From Pirellula staleyi DSM 6068 (lineage in GTDB: Bacteria > Planctomycetota > Planctomycetia > Pirellulales > Pirellulaceae): DNA of 64,000 nucleotides. The position numbers and the translations under genes were made by a program. The DNA is taken from positions 1 through 64,000 of the forward strand of contig CAMCMB010000018.1 in NCBI GenBank assembly GCA_945875845.1, written 5' to 3'. Shown one piece after another: positions 1 through 7,627 of the stretch (within the stretch, counting starts at the first letter, position 1; every line of letters begins with the position of its first letter). The notes beneath the pieces were generated by a model. It was not told the origin of the DNA and ran no database searches. It saw nothing but the letters and a program-made list of their open reading frames with translations.

Positions 1-180
1 AACCAGGTCGCATTTCGTTTTCTTGAGAAGAGTGGTGAGGTACGTGCGTTCGGTTGTGGCGTTGATGAACTCATGTTTTCGCGTTTTTGAGTTGTAAATG
101 CAGCACATGGTATTGAACTTGCCGAGGTCGAGAGCGAGAATGATGATGCTTTTTGTTCCGTGGGTTTGGGTTTGGAAATT
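1..180 (-). CDS. IS110-type transposase, N-terminal fragment cut by window edge
   Basis: The minus strand stays open from position 180 to the left edge and reads ...ILALDLGKFNTMCC..., then HEFINATTER and YLTTLLKK. This is the start of an IS110-family (DEDD/RuvC-like) transposase; the Asp of LALDLGK is the expected first catalytic acid. IS110 enzymes work with a Ser nucleophile near the C-terminus, which lies outside the window. An in-frame TAA stands at 181-183 and no ATG, GTG or TTG precedes the DLGK motif, so the copy may be 5'-damaged or use an unusual start. It could be a whole insertion sequence continuing leftwards or a remnant. Confidence 0.6.
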
Positions 181-336
181 TTATGACGCTTCTGCGTGCA
201 ACCGCAGAACAAGATCACGGGTCAGAGTCGCCAGATTTTATGCGAATGGCTCCCACCCCAAACCCAGGACTTACATGGATTCGTTCTGAGTCGAGCGCAA
301 TCAACCTCAATCGGAAAGTGATTTAGGACTGGTTCT

Positions 337-1437
337 ATGACTGACGTTGCACTCGCCCGCGCTGGATATTTACTTACCGTTTTGCTGGCCGTCACCACCG
401 CCGTTGCTTCAGGACTAGCCCAGAGCTCATTCAGCATACAGCCGCAGGATGGAAGCGGCGACGATTCAAATGTACCTGTTGCCAAAGGTGAGATCGTTTC
501 CGAACTGGGCACGAGTGCGATGTACGTTTTTCAGGCTAAGAACAGTGACTATTGGTTCGGGAGCAATGACCGAGGCGTGTACCGTTATAACGGGAGAGCC
601 CTTGTCAACTTTACGACACGGGACGGGTTGTGTAGTGATCGGATTCGAGGGGTCCAAGAAGACAAGACCGGGAACATTTACTTCACGACATATGAGGGCA
701 TCAGCAAATTCGATGGGAAGTCCTTCACGACGCTAAGCGTTTCGACGAGTTCTAATCCGACGGATTGGAAGAAGCAACCCGATGACCTATGGTTCGTCGG
801 GCCTCCAGATGCCGGTGTCGTGTTCCGCTTGGATGGTAATTCGCTCTACCGCTTGGAATTCCCAAAGACCACGCTCGGCGACGAGCACTTTGTGAGGATG
901 CCGCGCTCGAAATTCCCAAATGCGATTTACAGCCCATATGACATGTACTGTATTTTGAAGGACAGCAAGGGCAACCTCTGGTTCGGCAGCTCCTGCATCG
1001 GTGTGTGTCGGTTCGACGGCAATTCATTCGAATGGCTGACCGAAAAAACGTTTCTAGAAGCCCCCGTTCGGTCCATCCTCGAGGACAAGAAGGGAAACTT
1101 CTGGTTCACTTACACGGGCCACGCTCCCTTCGATGGGTTTCGGGCGGTGAACGGCTTCGATAAGTTACAAGATCGGTCGGAAGGCAACATCGTTGACGGC
1201 ATGTCGATCATGGAAGACAAAAACGGCAATCTATGGACGGCGGCGTTGCGGGCGGGCGCGTTCCAATACGATGGAAAGCAGAAAGTCCATTACCCAATCA
1301 AAGAAGGTTCTACTGCGATTGAGGTGTTCGCTGTTTATAAGGACAATCGAAGCGATTTATGGCTTGGGACGCACAACGGAGGTGCATACAAATTCAACGG
1401 CAAGACATTTGAGAAGTTCCGGCCATGGAGGTGGTAA
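337..1437 (+). CDS. secreted two-component-regulator-propeller (Reg_prop) protein
   Basis: This 366-residue protein begins with a Sec-type signal peptide (hydrophobic residues about 11-28). The rest is built of repeated blades with the pattern D-x-x-G-N-x-W-F-G...GV-y-r-F-d-G, for example residues 71-86 and 108-130 and the last blade ending in WLGTHNGGAYKFNG. This is the Reg_prop beta-propeller repeat, normally the periplasmic sensor part of hybrid histidine kinases. Here the protein stops after the propeller, with no membrane helix or kinase, so it is a free secreted propeller, perhaps a ligand-binding or scaffold protein. A membrane-protein gene follows 44 bp downstream on the same strand. 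Confidence 0.8.
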   Translation: MTDVALARAGYLLTVLLAVTTAVASGLAQSSFSIQPQDGSGDDSNVPVAKGEIVSELGTSAMYVFQAKNSDYWFGSNDRGVYRYNGRALVNFTTRDGLCSDRIRGVQEDKTGNIYFTTYEGISKFDGKSFTTLSVSTSSNPTDWKKQPDDLWFVGPPDAGVVFRLDGNSLYRLEFPKTTLGDEHFVRMPRSKFPNAIYSPYDMYCILKDSKGNLWFGSSCIGVCRFDGNSFEWLTEKTFLEAPVRSILEDKKGNFWFTYTGHAPFDGFRAVNGFDKLQDRSEGNIVDGMSIMEDKNGNLWTAALRAGAFQYDGKQKVHYPIKEGSTAIEVFAVYKDNRSDLWLGTHNGGAYKFNGKTFEKFRPWRW

Positions 1438-1481
1438 GATTCCGTAATGAAAAGCAAATTTAAGCGTTCGCGGAGGTAGTC

Positions 1482-1994
1482 ATGACTAAGGTCACAAACG
1501 ACAATCCATATTCACCATCTAGCAATGTAATCTTCTCGCCGCCGAATGACTCGTCCTGGGCGGCATACCTTGGTTGCATTGTTTGGTTTCTGCCGGGAAC
1601 AATGGTTGGATTGCATTTTGCTCGCTGTTTCCAATCAGGCATCGCAAACACGCTCTTGTCGATTCAGTCAATGACTGCTTATTCGGCTGTCTATTCAATT
1701 GTGTTTGCGTTTTCCTGTTTTCTATTAACATTACTTTGGAGGCTACCAAGGCGATACTTTGCGGGAGAGGCCCGAGTCAATCCCGTAGCGGCATTTTCTT
1801 CTGGTATGCTCATGACATTTCTTGCAACGCTTGCTGTCTGGTCTGGAGTCGAATTGGGCTGGCTTCCCTTGAAACAATGGGCGCATTTTGGAGTCCTGCT
1901 GTTGTGTGGCATTGTGGCGGTAGAATGCGAATCCATCTTGAGCCGCTCACTTAATAAACGCGGCGCTGAAATGATGGTCCATTATCAGGAGTAG
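1482..1994 (+). CDS. four-helix membrane protein of unknown function
   Basis: I do not recognise the family. The 170-residue product has four clear hydrophobic helices at about residues 26-46, 65-86, 103-125 and 131-148, with a basic loop (RLPRR) after helix 2, so an inner-membrane protein is expected. A strong Shine-Dalgarno (GGAGGT) lies six bases before the ATG, which supports this start. The gene sits between the propeller gene and a tiny lipoprotein gene that starts four bases after its stop, so the three are probably one transcript. No enzymatic motif is visible. Confidence 0.65.
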   Translation: MTKVTNDNPYSPSSNVIFSPPNDSSWAAYLGCIVWFLPGTMVGLHFARCFQSGIANTLLSIQSMTAYSAVYSIVFAFSCFLLTLLWRLPRRYFAGEARVNPVAAFSSGMLMTFLATLAVWSGVELGWLPLKQWAHFGVLLLCGIVAVECESILSRSLNKRGAEMMVHYQE

Positions 1995-1998
1995 TGAA

Positions 1999-2148
1999 AT
2001 GACTATCGCGAGATTGTCTAGTCTTCTTGTTGCGACCCTGCTCGTTAGCGGCTGCTCCTCATCGGGTATTCCGGGCTCGCCGGGCGTTCCAGAACCGATT
2101 TGTGTCTTGGTTCACCGGCAAATGGAATGTGCCTACTACTTTGAGTAA
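1999..2148 (+). CDS. small lipoprotein (49 aa)
   Basis: A short frame of 49 codons opens four bases after the preceding stop. The product starts MTIARLSSLLVATLLVSGC, a lipoprotein signal with lipobox L-V-S-G-C, giving a mature peptide of about 31 residues that begins CSSSGIPGSPG. Lipid anchoring to a membrane is inferred from the lipobox. The mature part has three more cysteine or aromatic clusters (PICV, MECAYYFE) but no known domain. The close spacing suggests co-expression with the membrane protein upstream. Its small size makes it easy to miss in automatic annotation. Confidence 0.6.
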   Translation: MTIARLSSLLVATLLVSGCSSSGIPGSPGVPEPICVLVHRQMECAYYFE

Positions 2149-2263
2149 AAACGATTGGTGACTTGAATGAATTCTGCTATTCTGAGCTTCCGAAAGTTTT
2201 GCAATTATTAAACAACGATAGGCACTGACGTACCAGCTTTCGTTTCAGGAGGGAATCTACACT

Positions 2264-3262
2264 ATGACGTTGATAAAGCACACGTGCTTCGATAACAGGG
2301 ATATGCACATCAAACCAATCGTCCTTACTCTTTGCCTCTTTCTTGTCGCCTGCTCTCCCGTGATCGCTCAAGAGAAAAAGGGCAGAAAAGTGGACAAACA
2401 ACGTGTCGACGCAAAAGACCTGCCAACATGCAATCGCAAACTGACTTACAAGACAGTCGAGGGCAAGTCGTTTCAGTTGCACCTATTTGAGGCTGGGCCG
2501 AATGCAACGGGTACGGATTTGCCCTCAAACGATAACCGGCCTGCGATTGTGTTCTTTTTTGGCGGGGGCTGGAACAGCGGCGATCCAAAACAATTCTATT
2601 CCCAGTGCCGTGCTTTGGCCGATTTGGGAATGGTTGCAATGTCCGCTGAGTATCGCGTGGCTTCGCGCGATCAATCGAAAGTCATCGATTGCATTTCCGA
2701 TGCACAGGACGCGATCGCATTCGTTCGCAATCATGCCGCTGAATTAAAAATCGATCCCAACCGTATTGCAGCCGGCGGTGGGAGCGCGGGTGGCCACTTG
2801 GCCGCTGCGGTCGCAACTCTAGATTACCGTGGTAAGCAAAGCGATATGTCCAAGGCGGATTATCGCCCAAACGCCCTCGTTCTTTTCAACCCAGCCTTGA
2901 TCCTGGCGCCGACTGGCTCGAAGCTTGATCACGATTCAGAGCGGATGGGGAATCTTGCCGAACGAATCGGAGACAAACCCGAATCAGCTTCGCCCTTTCA
3001 TCATTTAAGCAAAGACTTACCCCCCACGATCCTTTTTCATGGCAAAGCCGATACAACGGTTCCTTACTCGACGGTGAAGTTGTTCCAAGACAAAGCCACG
3101 ATGTTGGGCTGCGACTGCCGGCTTTTGGGTTACGAAGGGGAGGGACATGGATTCTTCAATCAAGGGCGTCCAAAGTATTTTGAAACACGAGATGCTATGA
3201 TCGCTTTTTTGAGTGAGCTCAGTTATTGCCCCTCAGTTTATCGCCCGTCAGTTAAGAAGTGA
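2264..3262 (+). CDS. exported alpha/beta hydrolase (esterase/lipase, BD-FAE-like)
   Basis: The protein shows the core of a carboxylesterase of the acetyl-esterase type: an oxyanion segment FFFGGGW (about residue 97), the nucleophile elbow GGGSAGGH with Ser174, Asp263 in HGKAD, and His295 in EGHGF. It should hydrolyse esters outside the cytoplasm. The N-terminus is a signal; LVAC at residues 27-30 fits a lipobox, so it may be a lipoprotein. AGGAGGG lies ten bases before the ATG at 2264; an in-frame ATG at 2303 gives a shorter signal but has poor spacing. The next gene begins 14 bp downstream. Substrate unknown. Confidence 0.82.
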   Translation: MTLIKHTCFDNRDMHIKPIVLTLCLFLVACSPVIAQEKKGRKVDKQRVDAKDLPTCNRKLTYKTVEGKSFQLHLFEAGPNATGTDLPSNDNRPAIVFFFGGGWNSGDPKQFYSQCRALADLGMVAMSAEYRVASRDQSKVIDCISDAQDAIAFVRNHAAELKIDPNRIAAGGGSAGGHLAAAVATLDYRGKQSDMSKADYRPNALVLFNPALILAPTGSKLDHDSERMGNLAERIGDKPESASPFHHLSKDLPPTILFHGKADTTVPYSTVKLFQDKATMLGCDCRLLGYEGEGHGFFNQGRPKYFETRDAMIAFLSELSYCPSVYRPSVKK

Positions 3263-3276
3263 TAGAGTAACCCTGC

Positions 3277-4029
3277 ATGAACCTTTCCGATCTGCCTTGG
3301 CCGAAAATCCAAGAACTTGCACCCGACACACCCGTTGTTGTCCCTATCGCGGCGCTTGAGCAACATGGACTTCACTTGCCTGTCTATACGGATAGTCTTT
3401 TGCTTGGCGAGGTCGTTCGACGCGTGTCGTTGCAAATGGACTCCCGAGTTTTGTTTGCCCCTTTGATGTGGTTGGGCAACTCCGATCATCACTTGGATTT
3501 TTGTGGAACGCTTTCGGCTTCACCAAGAACGTACTTAGACTTGCTCGGTGGCTTGGTTGAAAACTTCATTCAGCATGGATTTCGACGGATTGTTTTCGTC
3601 AACGGACACGGCGGCAATGACGTTCCGGGAAAACAGGCCATCTTTGAAGTGAGGCAAAAGCACCGGCATCGCGAGGATTTGCTGTTGTTGATGGGAACGT
3701 ATTGGGGGCTGGGCACAGACCAAGCGAGTTTGCCGCTTTTTCAACAAGAGATGGGACACGCATGCGAATGGGAGACTTCGATGATTTTGAAACTCGCTCC
3801 CCATTTGGTTGGCGACTACTTGAATGCGCCCGTTGTCGAACCGGGCGATCCGTTCCGACCGGGCAATCGAGCCTGGATTACGAAAGATCGATCGGCACTC
3901 GGACACATTGGTTGGCCGCATCTGGCTACGATAGAGAAGGGTGAGTTTCTGTTCGAGAGGTTTTCCAAAGACGTTGTGGCTTGGCTCGAACGCGTGTTAG
4001 CTTGGGATGGGGAATCATGGAACGGATAG
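3277..4029 (+). CDS. creatininase-family amidohydrolase
   Basis: The 250-residue length and motifs match the creatininase / creatinine amidohydrolase family, which also includes formamide hydrolases of cofactor pathways. Expected metal ligands are present: E28-x-H30 in ALEQHG, D39 in YTDS, H111 in NGHGGND and E164 or E166 in the GHACEWET segment. No signal peptide is seen, so it is cytoplasmic. The family opens cyclic or linear amides; the true substrate cannot be told. It lies between an exported esterase (14 bp upstream) and a Tat-exported protein (8 bp downstream), suggesting one operon. Physiological creatinine degradation is not implied. Confidence 0.85.
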   Translation: MNLSDLPWPKIQELAPDTPVVVPIAALEQHGLHLPVYTDSLLLGEVVRRVSLQMDSRVLFAPLMWLGNSDHHLDFCGTLSASPRTYLDLLGGLVENFIQHGFRRIVFVNGHGGNDVPGKQAIFEVRQKHRHREDLLLLMGTYWGLGTDQASLPLFQQEMGHACEWETSMILKLAPHLVGDYLNAPVVEPGDPFRPGNRAWITKDRSALGHIGWPHLATIEKGEFLFERFSKDVVAWLERVLAWDGESWNG

Positions 4030-4037
4030 GTACAGAC

Positions 4038-5303
4038 ATGAAACTAAATCGTCGAGCATTTGTGGCATCGACTTCGGCGGGTTTGCTGAGCTTGCAGTTG
4101 CCGTTTGCGAGAGCATCACAGCCACGCAAACGGATCGCGTTCCTTGGCACCACAGTTCGAACACATTCCCATGCTCAGCATTTTCTTGACCGGCATGCGA
4201 TGGGCTATACCTGGGGTGGACGGTGGCAAATGCCTCGTTTCGACATTGCATCGGTTTACATCGATCAATTCCCTGAGGGGGATCTGGCCAAATCGCGAAT
4301 CGAGAAATACAAGCTTCAATCATACCCGACGGTTGCAGAATCCTTGACCTTGGGCACGTCGAAGCTGGCCGTCGATGGCGTGGTTATTATCGGTGAACAT
4401 GGTGAATACCCGGATAATGAAAAAGGTCAAAAACGCTATCCGCGATATGATTGGTTCAAGGAAATTGTGAAAGTCTTTGAGGCTTCGGGGCGGAGCGTAC
4501 CCGTATTTAATGACAAGCATCTCTCGACCGAATGGAACGAATGTGTGGAAATGGTGGCGGACTCGAAACGACTCGGGTTTCCGTTTTTGGCGGGATCGTC
4601 GTTGCCGGTGACTTGGCGTTTACCATCCGTAGAAATGCCGTTCGGAACGCCATTGCAAGAAAGTGTGTGTGTGTGCTACGGCAAAGTGGATAGCTACGAT
4701 TTTCACGGCCTGGAAACAGCGCAATGCATGTCCGAGCGGAGGGCGGGCGGCGAGACAGGAATTCGCAGTGTGCACGCCATGAAAGGGGAGCGAGTATGGG
4801 AGGCGTTGGCGAGTTCCGATCGAGAAGCAACCAAGAGACTTGTGGTTGCCGCACTCAACCGCAGCCATCATTTGCCGGTCGAAGGGGGGTATCCGACTGG
4901 CCCCGTTACGTTTGAGTGGGCCCGTCGTGTATTGCCGGACATCACCGGTTACTTCATTGAGCATCGCGACGGTTTTCGCACCTCGATGTTTATGACATCC
5001 ATCCGGGACTTTAACTATGCGGGTTTGCGAAAAGACAACGGCGAGATCTTTTCGTGTCAGATGTATTTGCCGATGCCGAACCAGAGTTCCACCACCGCCG
5101 ACTTTTTCAATCCTCTGGCGCGGCATATCGAAACCATGGTCTTGGAAGGAAAGTTGCCGTATCCCGTCGAACGCACGTTGCTAACGTCGGGCATGGTGAT
5201 AGGCGGCGTTGAATCCCTGTATCGCGACCAAACGCGATTCGACACTCCCGACATGCAGGTCGTTTACACAGGACCTAAAGAGTCTTCCTTTTGGAACGTC
5301 TAG
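4038..5303 (+). CDS. Tat-exported protein of unknown function
   Basis: From the ATG at 4038 the product begins MKLNRRAFVASTSAGLLSL, a twin-arginine signal (NRRAFVAS), followed by a 400-residue mature part. The frame is open from 3981, overlapping the previous gene, but the Tat signal fixes 4038 as the likely start. The mature part starts KRIAFLGTTVRTHSHAQHF and contains VDGVVIIGEHGEYP, which recalls a Rossmann-type alpha/beta fold like Gfo/Idh enzymes, though a clear GxGxxG is missing. I know it only as a recurrent planctomycete hypothetical. Tat export suggests folding, possibly with a cofactor, before secretion. It closes the esterase-creatininase cluster. Confidence 0.75.
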   Translation: MKLNRRAFVASTSAGLLSLQLPFARASQPRKRIAFLGTTVRTHSHAQHFLDRHAMGYTWGGRWQMPRFDIASVYIDQFPEGDLAKSRIEKYKLQSYPTVAESLTLGTSKLAVDGVVIIGEHGEYPDNEKGQKRYPRYDWFKEIVKVFEASGRSVPVFNDKHLSTEWNECVEMVADSKRLGFPFLAGSSLPVTWRLPSVEMPFGTPLQESVCVCYGKVDSYDFHGLETAQCMSERRAGGETGIRSVHAMKGERVWEALASSDREATKRLVVAALNRSHHLPVEGGYPTGPVTFEWARRVLPDITGYFIEHRDGFRTSMFMTSIRDFNYAGLRKDNGEIFSCQMYLPMPNQSSTTADFFNPLARHIETMVLEGKLPYPVERTLLTSGMVIGGVESLYRDQTRFDTPDMQVVYTGPKESSFWNV

Positions 5304-5428
5304 GCATCTTCGAATAATTAGGGGCTAACGCTAGAATACCGCTCATAGCCCTCCGAAGAATTGCTAAACGATGGATGGTTTGGCGGTGAAAATACTATGT
5401 TCCGAAGAAAACATTTGGGAAATTGACG

Positions 5429-5938
5429 ATGAATAGCGAACTCCTTGGGGAAACCAGGGCGAAGGTGGGAGTCATCATGGGCTCTCGATCGGACTGGAAG
5501 ACGATGATTGAGGCTTGCGAAATTCTCAAAAGTTTTGACGTCCCATTCGAAGCAAAAGTTGTTTCAGCGCATCGGACACCCCATTTCATGATCGAATACG
5601 CATCGACCGCAAAGTCGCGCGGTCTGCAAATCATCATCGCGGGAGCTGGCGGTGCCGCACATTTACCCGGCATGGTTGCTTCCTGCACACCCTTGCCAGT
5701 GCTGGGGGTGCCTGTTCAGAGCAAGAGCCTCAAGGGGCTAGACTCGCTGCTCAGTATTGTGCAGATGCCGGGCGGAGTTCCTGTGGCAACGCTCGCCATC
5801 GGTGCGGCGGGCGCAAAGAACGCGGGTCTATTGGCCGTACGAATATTAGCTCTCAATGATGAGGCATTGAGGACGAAGCTCGATGCGTTCATGGCCGATC
5901 AAACTCAATCCGTCTTGAACAACCAGAGTTTAAGTTGA
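5429..5938 (+). CDS. purE: N5-carboxyaminoimidazole ribonucleotide mutase (PurE)
   Basis: PurE moves the carboxylate of N5-CAIR to C4 in purine biosynthesis. The class I signature is clear: [14 protein letters not shown] near the N-terminus, [23 protein letters not shown] and [26 protein letters not shown]. The frame is open from a TTG at 5423 but the ATG two codons later is the better start. Its stop overlaps or abuts the start of purK, the partner that makes N5-CAIR, so the two are translationally coupled as in many bacteria. Length (169 residues) is normal. Confidence 0.95.
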   Translation: MNSELLGETRAKVGVIMGSRSDWKTMIEACEILKSFDVPFEAKVVSAHRTPHFMIEYASTAKSRGLQIIIAGAGGAAHLPGMVASCTPLPVLGVPVQSKSLKGLDSLLSIVQMPGGVPVATLAIGAAGAKNAGLLAVRILALNDEALRTKLDAFMADQTQSVLNNQSLS

Positions 5939-5943
5939 GCATC

Positions 5944-7110
5944 ATGGACAGACAACATCGTGTCATTGTTCCAGGCTCGGCACTTGGAGTTTTTGGGGGC
6001 GGACAACTGGGTCGCATGTTTGCTCACGCAGCACAAAGACTTGGTTATAGGGTCGTTGTCTTCACGGACGAGCAGAATAGCCCTGCGGGCCAAGTTGCGC
6101 AAGAGACCATTCTTGGAGACTACCTCGATCCGAAGGCCATTCGTACCTTTGCTGAAAAAGTCGATGTGATCACGCTTGAGTTCGAGAACATCGCGATCGA
6201 AGCAGTCGCACGTGCCGCCGAAGTCACGTTGGTTCGACCTGGTGTCGGAGTCCTTGCGGTTGCGCAGCATCGGCTCAAAGAAAAACGGACTCTCAAGGAC
6301 TTTGGGTACCCAGTGACCCCATTCCGTGAGATCCGATCGATACAGGATATCTCGCCGGCAGCTGAGGTGTTGGGTTGGCCATTGGTACTCAAAACCACGA
6401 ATTGGGGCTATGACGGCAAGGGGCAGCGTCGCGTCTCCAATCAGATCGAAGCCAACGATGCGATTGAATTGCTCGGTCCTGAACCACTGATCGCAGAACA
6501 ATGGATTGCGTACCAAGCGGAAGTTTCCGTCATCGTGGCCCGAACGGCCAACGGTGCAACAGCCGTTTATCCCATGTTCACCAATTCGCATTCGAATCAT
6601 GTGCTCGACATAACGACTTGCCCCGCCGAGCCGGCCCTGCACTCGGTGGCCATTCGGGCGGAATCGATTGCGGTCGGAGTCGCCGAATCCTTGCAACTCG
6701 AAGGCATCTTGTGCGTGGAGTTTTTTGTTGGGTTCGACGGCGAACTGATGATCAACGAGATTGCGCCGCGCCCTCACAATTCCGGCCATTTGACGATTGA
6801 GGCTTGTCGAACGAGTCAGTTCGAACAACAAGTGCGAGCGATCTGCAATCTGCCCCTTGGTGATACGTCGCTCATCCAACCGGCCGCAATGGCTAACCTA
6901 TTGGGAGATGTGTGGGGCAGCCAATCGCCGCGATTTGAGAGAGCCCTTGAGGAGTCCGGAACCTACCTGCATCTCTATGGCAAAGAAAGTGCGAGACAAG
7001 GTCGCAAGATGGGTCACATCACCAAGCTTTCCGAAACGGCAAGCAAGGCCGCCAAGGAAGTGATTGCGATCCGCGAAGCGATACGCAGTTCCGAAGCGAC
7101 TTTGTTTTAA
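5944..7110 (+). CDS. purK: N5-carboxyaminoimidazole ribonucleotide synthase (PurK)
   Basis: PurK is the ATP-grasp enzyme that carboxylates AIR with bicarbonate to N5-CAIR, feeding PurE. Visible motifs are the N-terminal GGGQLGRM nucleotide-fold loop, TLEFENI, KTTNWGYDGKGQ in the ATP-grasp lid and MINEIAPRPHNSGH near the metal site. About 389 residues is the usual length. An upstream in-frame TTG at 5935 would overlap the purE stop by four bases; the ATG at 5944 is chosen, and either is possible. A long open frame on the opposite strand (5905-6879) is a shadow of this gene. Confidence 0.95.
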   Translation: MDRQHRVIVPGSALGVFGGGQLGRMFAHAAQRLGYRVVVFTDEQNSPAGQVAQETILGDYLDPKAIRTFAEKVDVITLEFENIAIEAVARAAEVTLVRPGVGVLAVAQHRLKEKRTLKDFGYPVTPFREIRSIQDISPAAEVLGWPLVLKTTNWGYDGKGQRRVSNQIEANDAIELLGPEPLIAEQWIAYQAEVSVIVARTANGATAVYPMFTNSHSNHVLDITTCPAEPALHSVAIRAESIAVGVAESLQLEGILCVEFFVGFDGELMINEIAPRPHNSGHLTIEACRTSQFEQQVRAICNLPLGDTSLIQPAAMANLLGDVWGSQSPRFERALEESGTYLHLYGKESARQGRKMGHITKLSETASKAAKEVIAIREAIRSSEATLF

Positions 7111-7195
7111 GCATTTGTGCACTGGTCATAGTCGCCTTTTGCTTCGCAAAAGCAGCGTTCTTCGTCGGATAGGCTATAGTAACCCGATGCGTGAC

Positions 7196-7312
7196 GGCTT
7201 GTTGCTTTAATGAAGTCGTTACTGGGTAAGGGCGGTAAGACGGACTTCCAAGTCCGTCAATGGGGAATTCGACGGACTAGGAAGTCCGTCGTACCATTAA
7301 AGCAACAAGCCG
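7196..7312. repeat. MITE-like element, copy A (TIR GCTTGTTGCTTTAATG)
   Basis: This 117-bp element has terminal inverted repeats GCTTGTTGCTTTAATG (left) and CATTAAAGCAACAAGC (right). Inside are two 20-bp palindromes, GACGGACTTCCAAGTCCGTC at 7239-7258 and GACGGACTAGGAAGTCCGTC at 7271-7290, that are also near-direct repeats of one another. It carries no gene. Further copies are found at 51280-51394 (opposite orientation), a core-only copy at 48744-48823, and an end fragment near 46258-46290. A non-autonomous transposon-like origin is inferred from TIRs plus dispersal. Confidence 0.75.
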
Positions 7313-7348
7313 GTGAGCGAGGGAATGCAGTCGGCTCCTCGCTTACGG

Positions 7349-7462
7349 GCTTGTTGATTTAATCACAACCCGAAGTGTAAACGAGGGACTCTTTGCCCCT
7401 CACTAACGTTTCCGGTTATGATAAAACCATAGCTTAGGTAAAGACTCATTAAATCAACAAGC
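7349..7462. repeat. second MITE-like element (TIR GCTTGTTGATTTAAT)
   Basis: Terminal inverted repeats GCTTGTTGATTTAAT at 7349-7363 and ATTAAATCAACAAGC at 7448-7462 bound a 114-bp element. The TIR differs from copy A by a single changed position in the core (TTGATTT instead of TTGCTTT), so the two probably share a mobilising enzyme, while the interior is unrelated and holds an imperfect inverted pair around AACGAGGG and CCCTCACTAACG. No coding capacity is seen. Confidence 0.65.
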
Positions 7463-7627
7463 TCTTACGGGCACGGGTTATCACTATCAAAAAGTGGTCC
7501 ATCCAAAAATTGACAGCCGAGAAGCGAAAGGCGATCATGATAAATTCACAGCCTCGTAGCGAATCTCCCAAAATCACACAACCTCCGGTGACCAGCCCAA
7601 ACTATTCACTTTCACAAGGGATTCGAA

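Larger units (their letters stand above)
7111..7627. other. intergenic region holding two MITE-like elements
   Basis: No gene is seen in this 517-bp gap between purK and the sulfite-oxidase-like gene. It is largely made of two adjacent small elements with terminal inverted repeats, described separately. Between them lies a segment around 7315-7347 (GAGCGAGGGAATGCAGTCGG then CTCCTCGCTTAC) that recurs in inverted form near 46131-46156, so flanking sequence is part of the repeated unit as well. Confidence 0.7.

Noticed and set aside
98-289. 63-codon plus-strand frame at the left edge
   Set aside because: The opposite strand here clearly encodes an IS110-type transposase N-terminus.
5905-6879. 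324-codon open frame on the minus strand
   Set aside because: It lies wholly antisense to purK, which has complete family motifs; the product has no recognisable pattern.
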